DNA of 64,000 nt from JBNKVT01 sp050299335 (GTDB lineage Bacteria; Pseudomonadota; Alphaproteobacteria; Rhodobacterales; Rhodobacteraceae), in NCBI GenBank assembly GCA_050299335.1, contig JBNKVT010000014.1:124001-188000 (forward strand), read 5' to 3'. The notes below the pieces were generated by a model. The model was not told where the DNA came from and did no database searches. It saw only the letters and a list, made by a program, of their open reading frames with translations. The first letter of the stretch is position 1. Each line of letters starts with the position of its first letter. Below are positions 25,268 to 33,422 of the stretch, in pieces. The translations under genes were made by a program, and so were the position numbers.

Positions 25268-25876
25268 ATGGGAAGCGAGCGGACAGGGATATTTGCCGGC
25301 GACGACCCGTTCGTGCTGGCACGGCGTTGGTTGGCGGAGGCCGAAGCGACGGAGCCGAACGATCCCAATGCGATGGCGCTGGCGACGGTGGATGAGACGG
25401 GTCTGCCGAATGTTCGGATGGTGCTCCTGAAGGAGATCGAGGACGATGCTTTTGTTTTCTATACGAATTACGGCTCCGCCAAGGCGCGGGAGATCGAAGC
25501 GGTGGGTCGGGCTGCCTTTGTGTTGCACTGGAAATCCCTGCGCCGTCAGCTGCGGGTCCGGGGCAGCGTGACCCGCGAGGAGGGACCGCAAGCGGATGCG
25601 TATTTCGCATCGCGGTCGCTGAAGAGCCGGCTCGGTGCCTGGGCCTCGCGGCAGTCGCAGCCCTTGGCGAGCCGGGGGGCGCTGATGAAAAAGGTGGCGC
25701 TGGTGACGGCGGAGCATGGCGTCAATCCGAAGCGACCGCCATTCTGGGGCGGATTCCGGGTTACTCCGGTGGAAATCGAATTCTGGGCTGACGGGGAATT
25801 TCGGCTGCATGACCGATTCCGCTGGACGAGACCCGGTGCCGGGATGCCCTGGGACGTGGATCGGCTCAATCCCTAA
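25268..25876 (+). CDS. pdxH: Pyridoxamine 5'-phosphate oxidase
   Basis: A 202-residue FMN enzyme that makes pyridoxal 5'-phosphate. Typical blocks are AMALATVDETGLPNVRMVLLK (FMN and substrate site), FYTNYGSAKAREI, LHWKSLRRQLRVRG and, near the end, PPFWGGFRVTP followed by LHDRF. An ATG two codons earlier (25262) directly abuts the AGGGAG ribosome site, so ATG 25268, with six bases of spacing, is the better start. It is transcribed away from fabI. Confidence 0.94.
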   Translation: MGSERTGIFAGDDPFVLARRWLAEAEATEPNDPNAMALATVDETGLPNVRMVLLKEIEDDAFVFYTNYGSAKAREIEAVGRAAFVLHWKSLRRQLRVRGSVTREEGPQADAYFASRSLKSRLGAWASRQSQPLASRGALMKKVALVTAEHGVNPKRPPFWGGFRVTPVEIEFWADGEFRLHDRFRWTRPGAGMPWDVDRLNP

Positions 25877-26268
25877 CCGGGTGCTTCGGCCCTGGGGCGA
25901 CGTTAGGGTCAGGGGCGGAATTGGGTCGTGGCGATGCAAGCGTGTCATGCAAGCGGTTTAAGCGCCGGAGAATTGCCGCAAAATCCGGAAAGTGTCGCAA
26001 ATAAGGCGATTGTATGTCAGAAAAAAGTCGCCTTGTGTCTCGTTCTCGCGTATGGTTTTTACCCGGATCACCAAAAAACCGGGTGCAGTCGGCTTAAACG
26101 TGCCGTAACGTCAACGCGGTGTGTATCAGGTTTTACCGACTTGTCGTGCGGTGGTAGCGTATCGAGTGACGGAGTGGTTCATGTTGCGCGGTCTCCCCGG
26201 ATCGTGTGCAATTTGTGGCGTCCGTTCGGCGCCTGAGAGAGACAAATGAAGCGAGATTGTGCAGACCT
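25877..26268. promoter_or_regulatory. Long leader region upstream of the cold-shock gene
   Basis: I see no gene in these 392 bases. Cold-shock genes often have long structured 5' leaders that act as thermosensors, and the AT-richer bases 25990-26260 could be one. I did not find a clear anti-SD pairing by eye. Confidence 0.3.
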
Positions 26269-26823
26269 ATGTCGCACTACAATGGTACAGGGCTGGAATT
26301 ATCCATGATCAAGGGTCATGTGAAGTGGTTTGATTCAACCAAAGGATACGGATTTGTCGTGGTGGAGGATGGTGAGGGCGATGTACTGCTCCACGCCAAT
26401 GTGCTGCGCAATTTCGGAAGAAGCTCGGTCGCGGAAGGGGCCGAGATCACGATGGATGTGCAGGGAACCGAGCGCGGGCGCCAGGCGGTGGAGATCCACA
26501 AGATCGACGCCGCGCCGATAGCCGGAGACGTGGCTTTAGCGCCTCAGGTGGAAGCAAAATCCACCGACGCCGGACCGCTGGAGCCGGCCAGGGTGAAGTG
26601 GTTCGACAAGGCCAAGGGGTTCGGTTTCGTGAATGTCTTCGGCTCAGCCGAGGATGTGTTCGTGCATATGGAGGTGCTGCGGCTCTTCGGGCTGGCGGAT
26701 CTACTGCCGGGCGAGGCGGTCTGCATTCGCCGCAAGGACGGACCGCGGGGCCAGATGGCGAGCGAGGTGCGGTCCTGGGATCACGCTGTCCAGGTGGTCG
26801 GGCGCGAAGCTGCCGTCAACTGA
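26269..26823 (+). CDS. Double cold-shock-domain protein
   Basis: A protein of about 184 residues with two cold-shock domains separated by a linker of about 25 residues. Domain 1 carries GHVKWFDSTKGYGFVVVEDG and domain 2 carries ARVKWFDKAKGFGFVNVFG; each has the RNP-1-type aromatic motif (KGYGFV, KGFGFV) and an RNP-2-type block (DVLLHANVL; DVFVHMEVL). These domains bind single-stranded RNA and DNA and melt RNA structures. Twin-domain Csp proteins are common in Rhodobacterales. The start is uncertain between 26269 (MSHYNG) and 26305 (MIKGHV). The DUF192 gene begins two bases after its stop, so they form an operon. Confidence 0.9.
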   Translation: MSHYNGTGLELSMIKGHVKWFDSTKGYGFVVVEDGEGDVLLHANVLRNFGRSSVAEGAEITMDVQGTERGRQAVEIHKIDAAPIAGDVALAPQVEAKSTDAGPLEPARVKWFDKAKGFGFVNVFGSAEDVFVHMEVLRLFGLADLLPGEAVCIRRKDGPRGQMASEVRSWDHAVQVVGREAAVN

Positions 26824-26825
26824 GA

Positions 26826-27305
26826 ATGCGTGATCTGCGTGCAGCCGTCGGCCTTGTGCTGGCCTTTTGTCTTGCCGGGATGGCCGGGGCCGAGGAATGT
26901 GCGCCCGACCGGGTGGATATCCGTCAGGGTGGTACTGTAGCGCGGTTCACGGTCGAGGTCGTGGACACGCCGGCCAGCCGGGCGCAGGGATTGATGCATC
27001 GGGAAAGTCTGGGGATGTTTGCCGGAATGCTGTTCATCTACGAGCGGCCTCAGCCGGTGGCGTTCTGGATGAAGAATACGCTGATACCGCTGGATATGCT
27101 GTTTATCGACGAGACGGGTTTGGTGCGGAATATCAAACACATGGCGACCCCTCTGAACACCGATCCGATCCCGGGCGGCGACGGGATACTGGAGGTTCTG
27201 GAGATCAATGGCGGTCTGGCCGCCGATCTCGGACTCGATATCGGGGCAGAGGTGAGGCATCCGTCATTTGCCCCCGAAACCGCCGCCTGGCCCTGCGGGG
27301 AGTAA
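26826..27305 (+). CDS. DUF192 family exported protein
   Basis: A 159-residue protein with a signal peptide (about residues 1-22, ending AGMAGA) and a DUF192 domain: TPASRAQGLMHRESLGMFAGM, FWMKNTLIPLDMLFID and the GDGILEVLEINGG block. DUF192 proteins are small secreted or periplasmic proteins of unknown biochemical function. The start ATG 26826 is two bases after the cold-shock stop, a pairing seen in many Rhodobacteraceae. The gene is directly upstream of tRNA-Pro. Confidence 0.9.
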   Translation: MRDLRAAVGLVLAFCLAGMAGAEECAPDRVDIRQGGTVARFTVEVVDTPASRAQGLMHRESLGMFAGMLFIYERPQPVAFWMKNTLIPLDMLFIDETGLVRNIKHMATPLNTDPIPGGDGILEVLEINGGLAADLGLDIGAEVRHPSFAPETAAWPCGE

Positions 27306-27386
27306 TTTCGGCTTTCAATTTCCCGTAGCAATCGTGTAGAGCATCGCCCGGAAGCGGTTTTGGGGACAGACCCCTGGGCCGTGTGT

Positions 27387-27463
27387 CGGGGCGTGGCGCA
27401 GCCTGGTAGCGCGGCGGTTTTGGGTACCGTAGGTCGTAGGTTCAAATCCTATCGCCCCGACCA
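27387..27463 (+). tRNA. tRNA-Pro (anticodon TGG)
   Basis: A complete 77-base tRNA with encoded CCA. The acceptor stem is CGGGGCG (27387-27393) paired with CGCCCCG (27453-27459). The anticodon loop is TTTTGGGTA-like with TGG in the anticodon position, giving proline. The T loop GTTCAAATC is normal. A short T run (27464-27468) follows. An IS481-type element end lies immediately downstream. Confidence 0.97.
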
Positions 27464-27480
27464 TTTTTCTGCTTGTCCGG

Positions 27481-27783
27481 CCCGGAGACATGGGTAGCGG
27501 GTTGTACCTAAGACATGGGTGACAATCTCGTGCCGAGCGGATTGTCCTTGGTTTGCAAGGTTCTCTGCTCCAGGTCGATATATCCCGGATCATGGTGCAT
27601 GAAGCTTACGAGCCAAATGCCGTCTTCGACCTCCTTTATCCCGAGCGTCTGCCCGGCCATGACGGTGGACAGGTTGATCTTCTTTCTTGCCATGCAGATA
27701 CGGCCGCATGCGGTGACGGTAACCTCGCGGTCATGGAACGGATAAGCCAGATACGGCAGGCCGCGATAGTGCAAATCCGGATC
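27481..27783 (-). pseudogene. IS481-type transposase remnant with element end
   Basis: On the minus strand, the 91 codons ending at the stop at 27508-27510 encode the C-terminal part of an IS481-like transposase (AYPFHDREVTVTACGRIC, ARKKINLSTVMAGQ, GIKEVEDGIWLVSFM and a final NPLGTRLSPMS). The DDE catalytic core is missing, so it is inactive. Just outside the stop, the repeated motif AGACATGGGT (27485-27494 and 27511-27520) resembles the terminal repeat of such elements. The open frame continues upstream to 28254, but that part is antisense to pfkB and is not transposase. The element sits directly beside tRNA-Pro. Confidence 0.75.
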
Positions 27784-28034
27784 AGATTGAACCAATCTGA
27801 TCCCAGGATTTTGCTCAAGCCTACGTCTCTGGACCATTGAGTGTACATTGAATCGTTTCTTTGCTGCCTTTCGCTGCGCTCGGACGCGAAAAACGATGTG
27901 GGTCGTTTCAACAAAAACTCGAAACGCTATAGGTGGAATGCATTGTGCCAGGTCGGGCACTCGGTGAGGGACGATGGGTGCGGCTTGCCAATCCTGCGTC
28001 GACTTCAAGAACGGTCCGCAAGCGGTTTTGTTTA

Positions 28035-28979
28035 CTAGAAAAATGACGTTTTGGTCAGTTCGGCGAAGCGGGTGGTGTCGGCCTTGTCGCAGAGCCGCGT
28101 GGCCGGAGATGTCACGGTCGAGGCTGCGGCGGCCGCGCCATAGGCAACGGCCTCGGGAAAGGGGCGGGAATGGGCGAGGGCCAGGGTGAGGGCGCCGACA
28201 AGGCTGTCTCCGGCACCGATCAGGCTGTCGGGGGTGACCTTCGGGGGCTGGCAATGGAAGGCCTCGGCGGCGCTGACGCCGACGGAGCCTTTTTCGCCGA
28301 GAGCGAGAACCACATGTTCGGCGACATTGGAATCGATGAGGCTGCGTGCGAAACCGGCGAGCTCGGCAGGAGTGTCGAAGCTGCGGCCGGCAAGGGTTTC
28401 GGCCTCTTCCCGGTCAAGGCGGAGAAGGTAGAGAGGCGCGGTCTCGTCGAGGGCGGCGGTCAGGGCGCGACCCGATGTATCGAGGATGAGGCGGGCGCCG
28501 TGGTCGCGGGCGATGGCGTTGACGTCGCGGAAAAAGTCTTCGGGAACACCAGGGGGAAGGCTGCCGGAACCGACGACGATCATGCCGGGAGAGATGATCC
28601 CGGCCAGGCGGGTCTTGGCGAGCTCGACCAGGGGCGGGGTCCAGACCGGACCGGGCAGGACGTAGCGGAACTGGTTGCCCGAGGCGGTCTCGGTGGCGGC
28701 GAAGGATTGCCGGGTGGAGCCGGGGGTCTCGAAGGAGATCGGGGTGATGCCTTCGCGAAGCAGCAGTTCGACCAGCAGGTTGCCGGTGGCACCACCGGTG
28801 GCGACGAAAGCGGTGGAATTGCCGCCCAGGAACTTGATTGCCCGCGAGACATTGACACCGCCGCCGCCGGGATCGGTGGACGGGTCTGTACAGCGCAGCT
28901 TGGTATTGGGGCGAACCTTGTCGATCCGGGCCGCGATATCGACGGCAGGATTGAGGGTAATCGTCAGGATATTATGCAT
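28035..28979 (-). CDS. PfkB-family hexose/phosphofructokinase
   Basis: A 314-residue sugar kinase of the ribokinase/PfkB family, closest in pattern to 1-phosphofructokinase and E. coli Pfk-2: TITLNPAVDIAARID at the start, DPGGGGVNVSRAIKFLGG (substrate site) and the ATP/anion-hole motif SLIGAGDSLVGA (about residue 250) with the catalytic Asp. It phosphorylates a hexose phosphate; the exact substrate (fructose 6-P, fructose 1-P or tagatose 6-P) cannot be read from the sequence. No PTS genes are nearby, which argues against a dedicated fructose-PTS role. The gene appears monocistronic. Confidence 0.88.
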   Translation of the reverse strand: MHNILTITLNPAVDIAARIDKVRPNTKLRCTDPSTDPGGGGVNVSRAIKFLGGNSTAFVATGGATGNLLVELLLREGITPISFETPGSTRQSFAATETASGNQFRYVLPGPVWTPPLVELAKTRLAGIISPGMIVVGSGSLPPGVPEDFFRDVNAIARDHGARLILDTSGRALTAALDETAPLYLLRLDREEAETLAGRSFDTPAELAGFARSLIDSNVAEHVVLALGEKGSVGVSAAEAFHCQPPKVTPDSLIGAGDSLVGALTLALAHSRPFPEAVAYGAAAAASTVTSPATRLCDKADTTRFAELTKTSFF

Positions 28980-29192
28980 CGAGATGCCGGGTTTGGTTGG
29001 GGGGCCCCGAGGGCACTGTCGTCCAGCTGGGACCGGAGGTCAACGACGTTGATTTCCCCTTTGGCGGTGATCTGCCGGTAAATTTATCGCCGAAAGGGAG
29101 TTGCAATTTGCGGCTTTCGGGGCCATTTGGTGCGGCAGGCTGGAATTGTCCGGTCCTGAAAAGGGAAGAAATGACCTGCCCGCGATGACCAT

Positions 29193-29220
29193 TTGCCAAG
29201 CGTGGCAAGTGTGTTATAGC
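29193..29220 (+). promoter_or_regulatory. Candidate acpP promoter with inverted repeat over the -35
   Basis: TTGCCA (29193-29198) and TATAGC (29215-29220) are 16 bases apart, a plausible sigma-70 promoter about 140 bases before acpP. The -35 element is the left half of the perfect inverted repeat TTGCCA-AGCG-TGGCAA (29193-29208), so a repressor could bind there. The rest of 28980-29357 shows no gene. Confidence 0.5.
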
Positions 29221-29357
29221 GCCCGCGTGAGGGGTGTTGGCCCGCGTGCTGGACACCGGTGCGTATCTGAAGTCTGCAGGGCCCCGAGCGGCGTGGCAGG
29301 TAACATAGAATGAACAGGGCCGATGGAATGAGCCCGCGAGAACATGAGGACTGACAT

Positions 29358-29591
29358 ATGAGCGACATCGCAGATCGCGTGAAGAAAATTGTCGTCGACC
29401 ACCTGAGTGTCGATGAGGCCAAGGTGACCGAGGGCGCTTCGTTTATCGACGATCTGGGTGCCGACAGTCTTGACACGGTCGAGCTGGTGATGGCGTTCGA
29501 GGAGGAGTTCGGGATCGAGATCCCCGACGATGCCGCCGAGACCATCCAGACGTTCGGCGATGCGGTGAAATACATCACCGAGGCTTCCTGA
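29358..29591 (+). CDS. acpP: Acyl carrier protein
   Basis: A 77-residue acidic acyl carrier protein for type II fatty acid synthesis. The phosphopantetheine attachment serine is S37 in LGADSLDTVELVMAFEEEF, the canonical DSL motif. Length and sequence are those of housekeeping AcpP. The FabF gene, its elongation partner, is about 0.9 kb downstream with one small membrane protein gene between. A terminator-like hairpin follows at 29620-29646. Confidence 0.98.
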   Translation: MSDIADRVKKIVVDHLSVDEAKVTEGASFIDDLGADSLDTVELVMAFEEEFGIEIPDDAAETIQTFGDAVKYITEAS

Positions 29592-29619
29592 CCTTAGCTG
29601 CCTTGCAAGAGGCACGATG

Positions 29620-29646
29620 CGGCGTCCCCAGCGGGCGCCGTTTTCA
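29620..29646 (+). terminator. Terminator-like hairpin after acpP
   Basis: CGGCGTCC pairs with a GGGCGCCG-type arm (29620-29640), and TTTTCATTT follows. It lies 28 bases after the acpP stop and would separate acpP from the next gene. Confidence 0.6.
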
Positions 29647-29802
29647 TTTGGGGCTTGTGGAAACAGTGGAAACTGGCGTGTCCGGTGGGGCACGGGCCAA
29701 CGGGTTACCCGCAGAATTAATTGAATTTTAGTAAAAATCGTGAGACCGTCGGAGGGGCGCGGTTGCCGCGTTGGTGTTTTTGCTGGGGGACAGGAGGTTG
29801 AG

Positions 29803-30165
29803 ATGCGCAATGTGATCGTGATGATCGTTGTGGCCGGGCTGTTCCTCGCTGCCGAGCAGGTCGGCAGCGTGGCCGCCTTGGGCGCGGACCCGTTCTGGTC
29901 GCGCGAGGTGGTCTATATGGGTATCGGTGCCGGGATCGTGCTGACGGTGATCGGTTATGCGGCGATCCAGTTTCTGGAATGGGAGCGGGGGCGCGTTGTC
30001 GGGCTGTTCCTTGTCCTGGCGGTGCTGGTAATGCTGATGGCGGTCAACGGCCGGTCGGGGGTCGCGGTGGCCGAAAACGCGCTGGCGGCACGGGTCTTGC
30101 AGATCGGGCTGATCTTGACCGTGGCGGCCTGGTATGCCTCGATCGTCGGGGCGATGAGCCGATGA
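29803..30165 (+). CDS. Hypothetical four-helix membrane protein
   Basis: A 120-residue protein with four predicted membrane segments (about residues 3-22, 35-57, 64-83 and 94-116), short loops and no recognisable domain. ATG 29803 has AGGAGGT upstream at good spacing, so translation from here is convincing; in-frame sequence from 29740 lacks this. It lies between acpP and fabF. Function unknown. Confidence 0.75.
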   Translation: MRNVIVMIVVAGLFLAAEQVGSVAALGADPFWSREVVYMGIGAGIVLTVIGYAAIQFLEWERGRVVGLFLVLAVLVMLMAVNGRSGVAVAENALAARVLQIGLILTVAAWYASIVGAMSR

Positions 30166-30265
30166 GGACACGGCCCGGCAGCGGGCCGACCTTTCCGACT
30201 GGAAAGAAGCAGGTGGCGGGTGCGGAGCACCCGTTTGTACACCTTGCGCAATGGCGCCTTCGGGA

Positions 30266-30312
30266 GCCGCATTTTTTCAAAAAATGCGGCCGAAATATTT
30301 GAAATATTTCGG
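30266..30312. repeat. Tandem double-hairpin element, copy A
   Basis: There are two adjacent perfect palindromes. The first is GCCGCATTTTTT-C-AAAAAATGCGGC (30266-30290, sharing its last base with the next element), and the second is CCGAAATATTT-G-AAATATTTCGG (30290-30312). A second copy of the pair is at 49250-49295. Each could act as a bidirectional terminator: the T and A runs inside the stems give a U tract on either strand. The rest of 30166-30485 shows no gene. Confidence 0.8.
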
Positions 30313-30485
30313 TTCCGGGACGAGCCGGATTTCTGGCGCGCCGACCGGTGAGCCGGTCTTGCCGCAGCAGAGAAACGGGCGCGTGATGCTGCTGACCCTT
30401 TCACTGCCGATATCTGCGAGGTTGCCGTTCCGCAGGGTTCTGAGATAAAACCTCAGCCAACGATAACAGGATTGAGGTCGAAGCG

Positions 30486-31742
30486 ATGCGGCGAGTGGTC
30501 GTTACCGGGATGGGCATGGTCTCACCCCTTGGATGCGGGGTGGAGGAAACCTGGGCGCGATTGCTGGCGGGCGATTCGGGGGCCGGGACGATTTCAGGTT
30601 TCGACGCCGATCACCTGGCGACGAATTATGCCTGTGAGGTGCCGAGGGGTGATGGCTCGGGTGGCACGTTCAATCCCGATGACTGGATGGAGCCGAAGGA
30701 GCAGCGCAAGGTCGATCCGTTCATCGTCTATGCGGTGGCCGCTGCGACCCAGGCGGTTAAGGATGCCGGCTGGGAGCCCAGGGGCGAAGCGGAACGCGAG
30801 CGGACCGGGGTGATGATCGGTGCCGGGATCGGCGGTCTGACCACGATCGCCGAGACGGCCGTGACCTTGAAGGAGCGGGGCCCCCGGCGCGTGTCGCCCT
30901 TTTTCATTCCCGCCTCGCTGATCAATCTGGCCTCGGGCCAGGTCTCGATCCGGTTCGGGTTCAAGGGGCCGAACCATGCCGTCGTCACCGCCTGTTCGAC
31001 CGGGGCGCATGCGATCGGCGATGCCGCGCGGCTGATCCAATGGGGCGATGCCGATGTGATGGTCGCGGGTGGGGCCGAGGCGCCGATCTGCGAGCTCGGG
31101 ATCGCCGGGTTCAATGCCTGCAAGGCGCTGTCCACCGGATTCCGCGACAATCCGGCGTCGGCCTCGCGGCCTTATGATGCGGACCGTGACGGGTTCGTGA
31201 TGGGTGAGGGGGCCGGGATCGTGGTGCTGGAAGAGTATGAGCACGCCAAGGCGCGGGGGGCGAAAATCATTGCCGAGGTGCTGGGCTATGGGCTGTCGGG
31301 AGACGCCTATCACATTACCGCTCCGGCGGAAGATGGCGATGGCGGGTTTCGGGCGATGCAGGCGGCACTGAAACGGGCCGGGCTGCCGCCGTCAGCGGTG
31401 GATTACGTCAACGCCCATGGCACTTCGACCATGGCCGATACGATCGAACTGGCGGCAGTGGAGCGGCTTTTGGGCGACGCGGCTGAAACCGCGACGATGT
31501 CGTCGACCAAATCGGCCATCGGGCATCTGCTGGGCGCGGCCGGGGCCGTGGAGGGGATATTCTGCATGCTGGCACTCAGGGATCAGGTGGCGCCGCCGAC
31601 GCTCAATCTGGACAATCCGGCGGTCGCGGCGCGGATCGACCTGGCACCGAAGCGGAAGCGGGAGCGGGAGATCAACGTGGCGCTGTCGAACTCCTTCGGG
31701 TTCGGCGGCACGAATGCCTGTCTGATCCTGGGGCGGGTCTGA
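30486..31742 (+). CDS. fabF: Beta-ketoacyl-ACP synthase II
   Basis: A 418-residue condensing enzyme of the thiolase fold that extends acyl-ACP with malonyl-ACP. The Cys-His-His catalytic triad is visible: VTACSTGAHAIGDAA (active-site Cys, about residue 170), NAHGTSTMADTIE (first His, about 309) and SAIGHLLGAAGAVE (second His, about 346). The glycine-rich FGFGGTNACLIL closes the protein. mltG starts four bases after the stop, so they are co-transcribed, the usual Rhodobacterales order acpP-fabF-mltG. Confidence 0.97.
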   Translation: MRRVVVTGMGMVSPLGCGVEETWARLLAGDSGAGTISGFDADHLATNYACEVPRGDGSGGTFNPDDWMEPKEQRKVDPFIVYAVAAATQAVKDAGWEPRGEAERERTGVMIGAGIGGLTTIAETAVTLKERGPRRVSPFFIPASLINLASGQVSIRFGFKGPNHAVVTACSTGAHAIGDAARLIQWGDADVMVAGGAEAPICELGIAGFNACKALSTGFRDNPASASRPYDADRDGFVMGEGAGIVVLEEYEHAKARGAKIIAEVLGYGLSGDAYHITAPAEDGDGGFRAMQAALKRAGLPPSAVDYVNAHGTSTMADTIELAAVERLLGDAAETATMSSTKSAIGHLLGAAGAVEGIFCMLALRDQVAPPTLNLDNPAVAARIDLAPKRKREREINVALSNSFGFGGTNACLILGRV

Positions 31743-31746
31743 GCCC

Positions 31747-32898
31747 ATGTTGAAACATTTTGCGTCGAACGGGATCACCTTTCTGATTGCCGGGCTGATT
31801 TTGCTGATCGGGCTGATCGGCTGGGGGCAGAACCAGTATCGCGGGCCGGGGCCACTGACGGAGGACGTGGTCGTGGAAGTGCCGCGCGGAGCGGGGCTGA
31901 ACAAGATTGCCGAGGTGCTGGCCGAAGCCGGCGCGATTTCATATCCGTCGATTTTCCGTATCGGGGTGCGGTATTCCGAGATCGAGGAGGAACTGAAATT
32001 CGGCGTCTATGCCATCCCGGCCGGGGCCTCGATGCGGGACATTGCGGCGATGCTGGCCGAGGGCTCGGCGGTGTCGTCGCGTTACCGGATCACTTATCAG
32101 GTGCGCCAGCGCGGGGTGAATACGCGGTTTCAGGACCTGGTGCAGCCGATTGCCGAAGGCGCGGATGAGGCGGCTTTGGCAGCGGAGGCACTGGAGACGG
32201 GGGCTGCGATCGATTTCCGGGTGACGGTGGCCGAGGGGCTGACCTCGTGGGAGATCGTCGAAGGGCTGAAAAAGATCGACCAGCTGGAAGGCGCGTTTCT
32301 GGATCTGCCGCCCGAGGGATCGCTGGCACCGGATACCTATTCGTTCCGGGCCGGGGATCAGCGGGCCTCGATCCTGGCGCAGATGGCCGCGGCACAGGAG
32401 CGGATCCTGGCCGAGGCCTGGGCAAACAAGGACGCCGATCTGCCGGTCAATTCACCCGAGGAGTTGCTGATTCTTGCCTCTATCGTCGAAAAGGAGACCG
32501 GGGTGCCTCAGGAGCGGCGGCAGGTGGCCTCGGTCTTCGTCAACCGGCTGAACCGGGGAATGCGGCTGGAGACCGACCCGACGGTGATCTACGGGATCAC
32601 CAGGGGGGAGGGGCCGCTGGGGCGCGGCATCCGGCAGAGCGAGTTGGAGGCGGACACGCCTTATAACACCTACCGGATTGAGGGATTGCCGCCGGGGCCG
32701 ATCGCGAATCCCGGTCGCGCATCGATCGAGGCGGCGGCGAATCCCGATGACACGCCCTATGTTTTCTTTGTTGCCGATGGCACGGGCGGCCATGCTTTCG
32801 CGGAAACTTTGGCGGAACATGAGCGGAACGTGGCGGCCTGGCGCGAGATCGAGGCGCAGAGAGAGCGGGACGCGGAAACGAGCAACAACGGGGATTAG
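31747..32898 (+). CDS. mltG: Endolytic murein transglycosylase MltG (YceG-like)
   Basis: A 383-residue inner-membrane protein with one N-terminal membrane helix (about residues 8-27) and a periplasmic YceG domain. MltG cleaves nascent peptidoglycan strands and sets glycan length. The catalytic glutamate lies in ILASIVEKETGVPQERRQVA, followed by VFVNRL-N-GM-L-TDPTVIYG and YNTY-I-GLPPGPIANPG, which are the diagnostic blocks. The C-terminal 25 residues are charged and low complexity. It follows fabF after four bases. Confidence 0.95.
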   Translation: MLKHFASNGITFLIAGLILLIGLIGWGQNQYRGPGPLTEDVVVEVPRGAGLNKIAEVLAEAGAISYPSIFRIGVRYSEIEEELKFGVYAIPAGASMRDIAAMLAEGSAVSSRYRITYQVRQRGVNTRFQDLVQPIAEGADEAALAAEALETGAAIDFRVTVAEGLTSWEIVEGLKKIDQLEGAFLDLPPEGSLAPDTYSFRAGDQRASILAQMAAAQERILAEAWANKDADLPVNSPEELLILASIVEKETGVPQERRQVASVFVNRLNRGMRLETDPTVIYGITRGEGPLGRGIRQSELEADTPYNTYRIEGLPPGPIANPGRASIEAAANPDDTPYVFFVADGTGGHAFAETLAEHERNVAAWREIEAQRERDAETSNNGD

Positions 32899-33104
32899 AG
32901 CTTGTTTTCAATGGGTTGGGTGGCATGCTCTGGGTGCGGCGCGCGAAGGAATTGCGTGCAACCTTGAAGAAAGTTCTTGACTTACCGCACGCTCTCAAGT
33001 ATAAGCCATGACACGCTGGGGGAAATAGGCAAGCGGCCATGTCGGAAGACGGGCCGCTTTTTCTGTTTCCGCTCTCTCGCGGGCAAACGCGGGTAACATC
33101 CTAT

Positions 33105-33422
33105 ATGACAGAGTTTTCGTCCGATAGAGACGGGCGGCTCGAGGAGATCCTCGAGGACGCCAGAACACTTTTTCGCAGACTTTACGCCGCCCTGGCAGGG
33201 ACGGTCGCGGTGCTGGAGACAGTCCGTGATCCGGGGGTGGATCGGCCTGATGCCAAGCGGCTTGAGGCTGAAATCGGTATTTTCAACAAGCAGCTCCAGC
33301 TGGTGCTGTCTTTGGAGGCGCAACTTGGCAAACATAGTCGAACAGGTGGCACAATCCTCGATACCGGAGACGCAAGGCGTGAAATCGCTGAGCGACTTGT
33401 TAAGCTGCGCGAGCGAAGCTGA
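33105..33422 (+). CDS. GTA g1-like small terminase component
   Basis: A protein of about 105 residues, MTEFSSDRDGRLEEILEDAR..., predicted almost entirely helical. Position, size and helical character match gene g1 of the Rhodobacter capsulatus GTA cluster, the small terminase-like packaging protein encoded just before the large terminase. The large terminase start lies inside its 3' end (44-base overlap). Sequence similarity alone is weak; the call rests mainly on context. An in-frame ATG at 33039 is possible but has no clear family extension. Confidence 0.7.
   Translation: MTEFSSDRDGRLEEILEDARTLFRRLYAALAGTVAVLETVRDPGVDRPDAKRLEAEIGIFNKQLQLVLSLEAQLGKHSRTGGTILDTGDARREIAERLVKLRERS

Noticed and set aside
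27784..28254. Upstream half of the 248-codon frame that ends in the transposase remnant
   Set aside because: The part after 28035 is antisense to pfkB and the rest has no transposase similarity; only the last 91 codons are taken as IS-derived.
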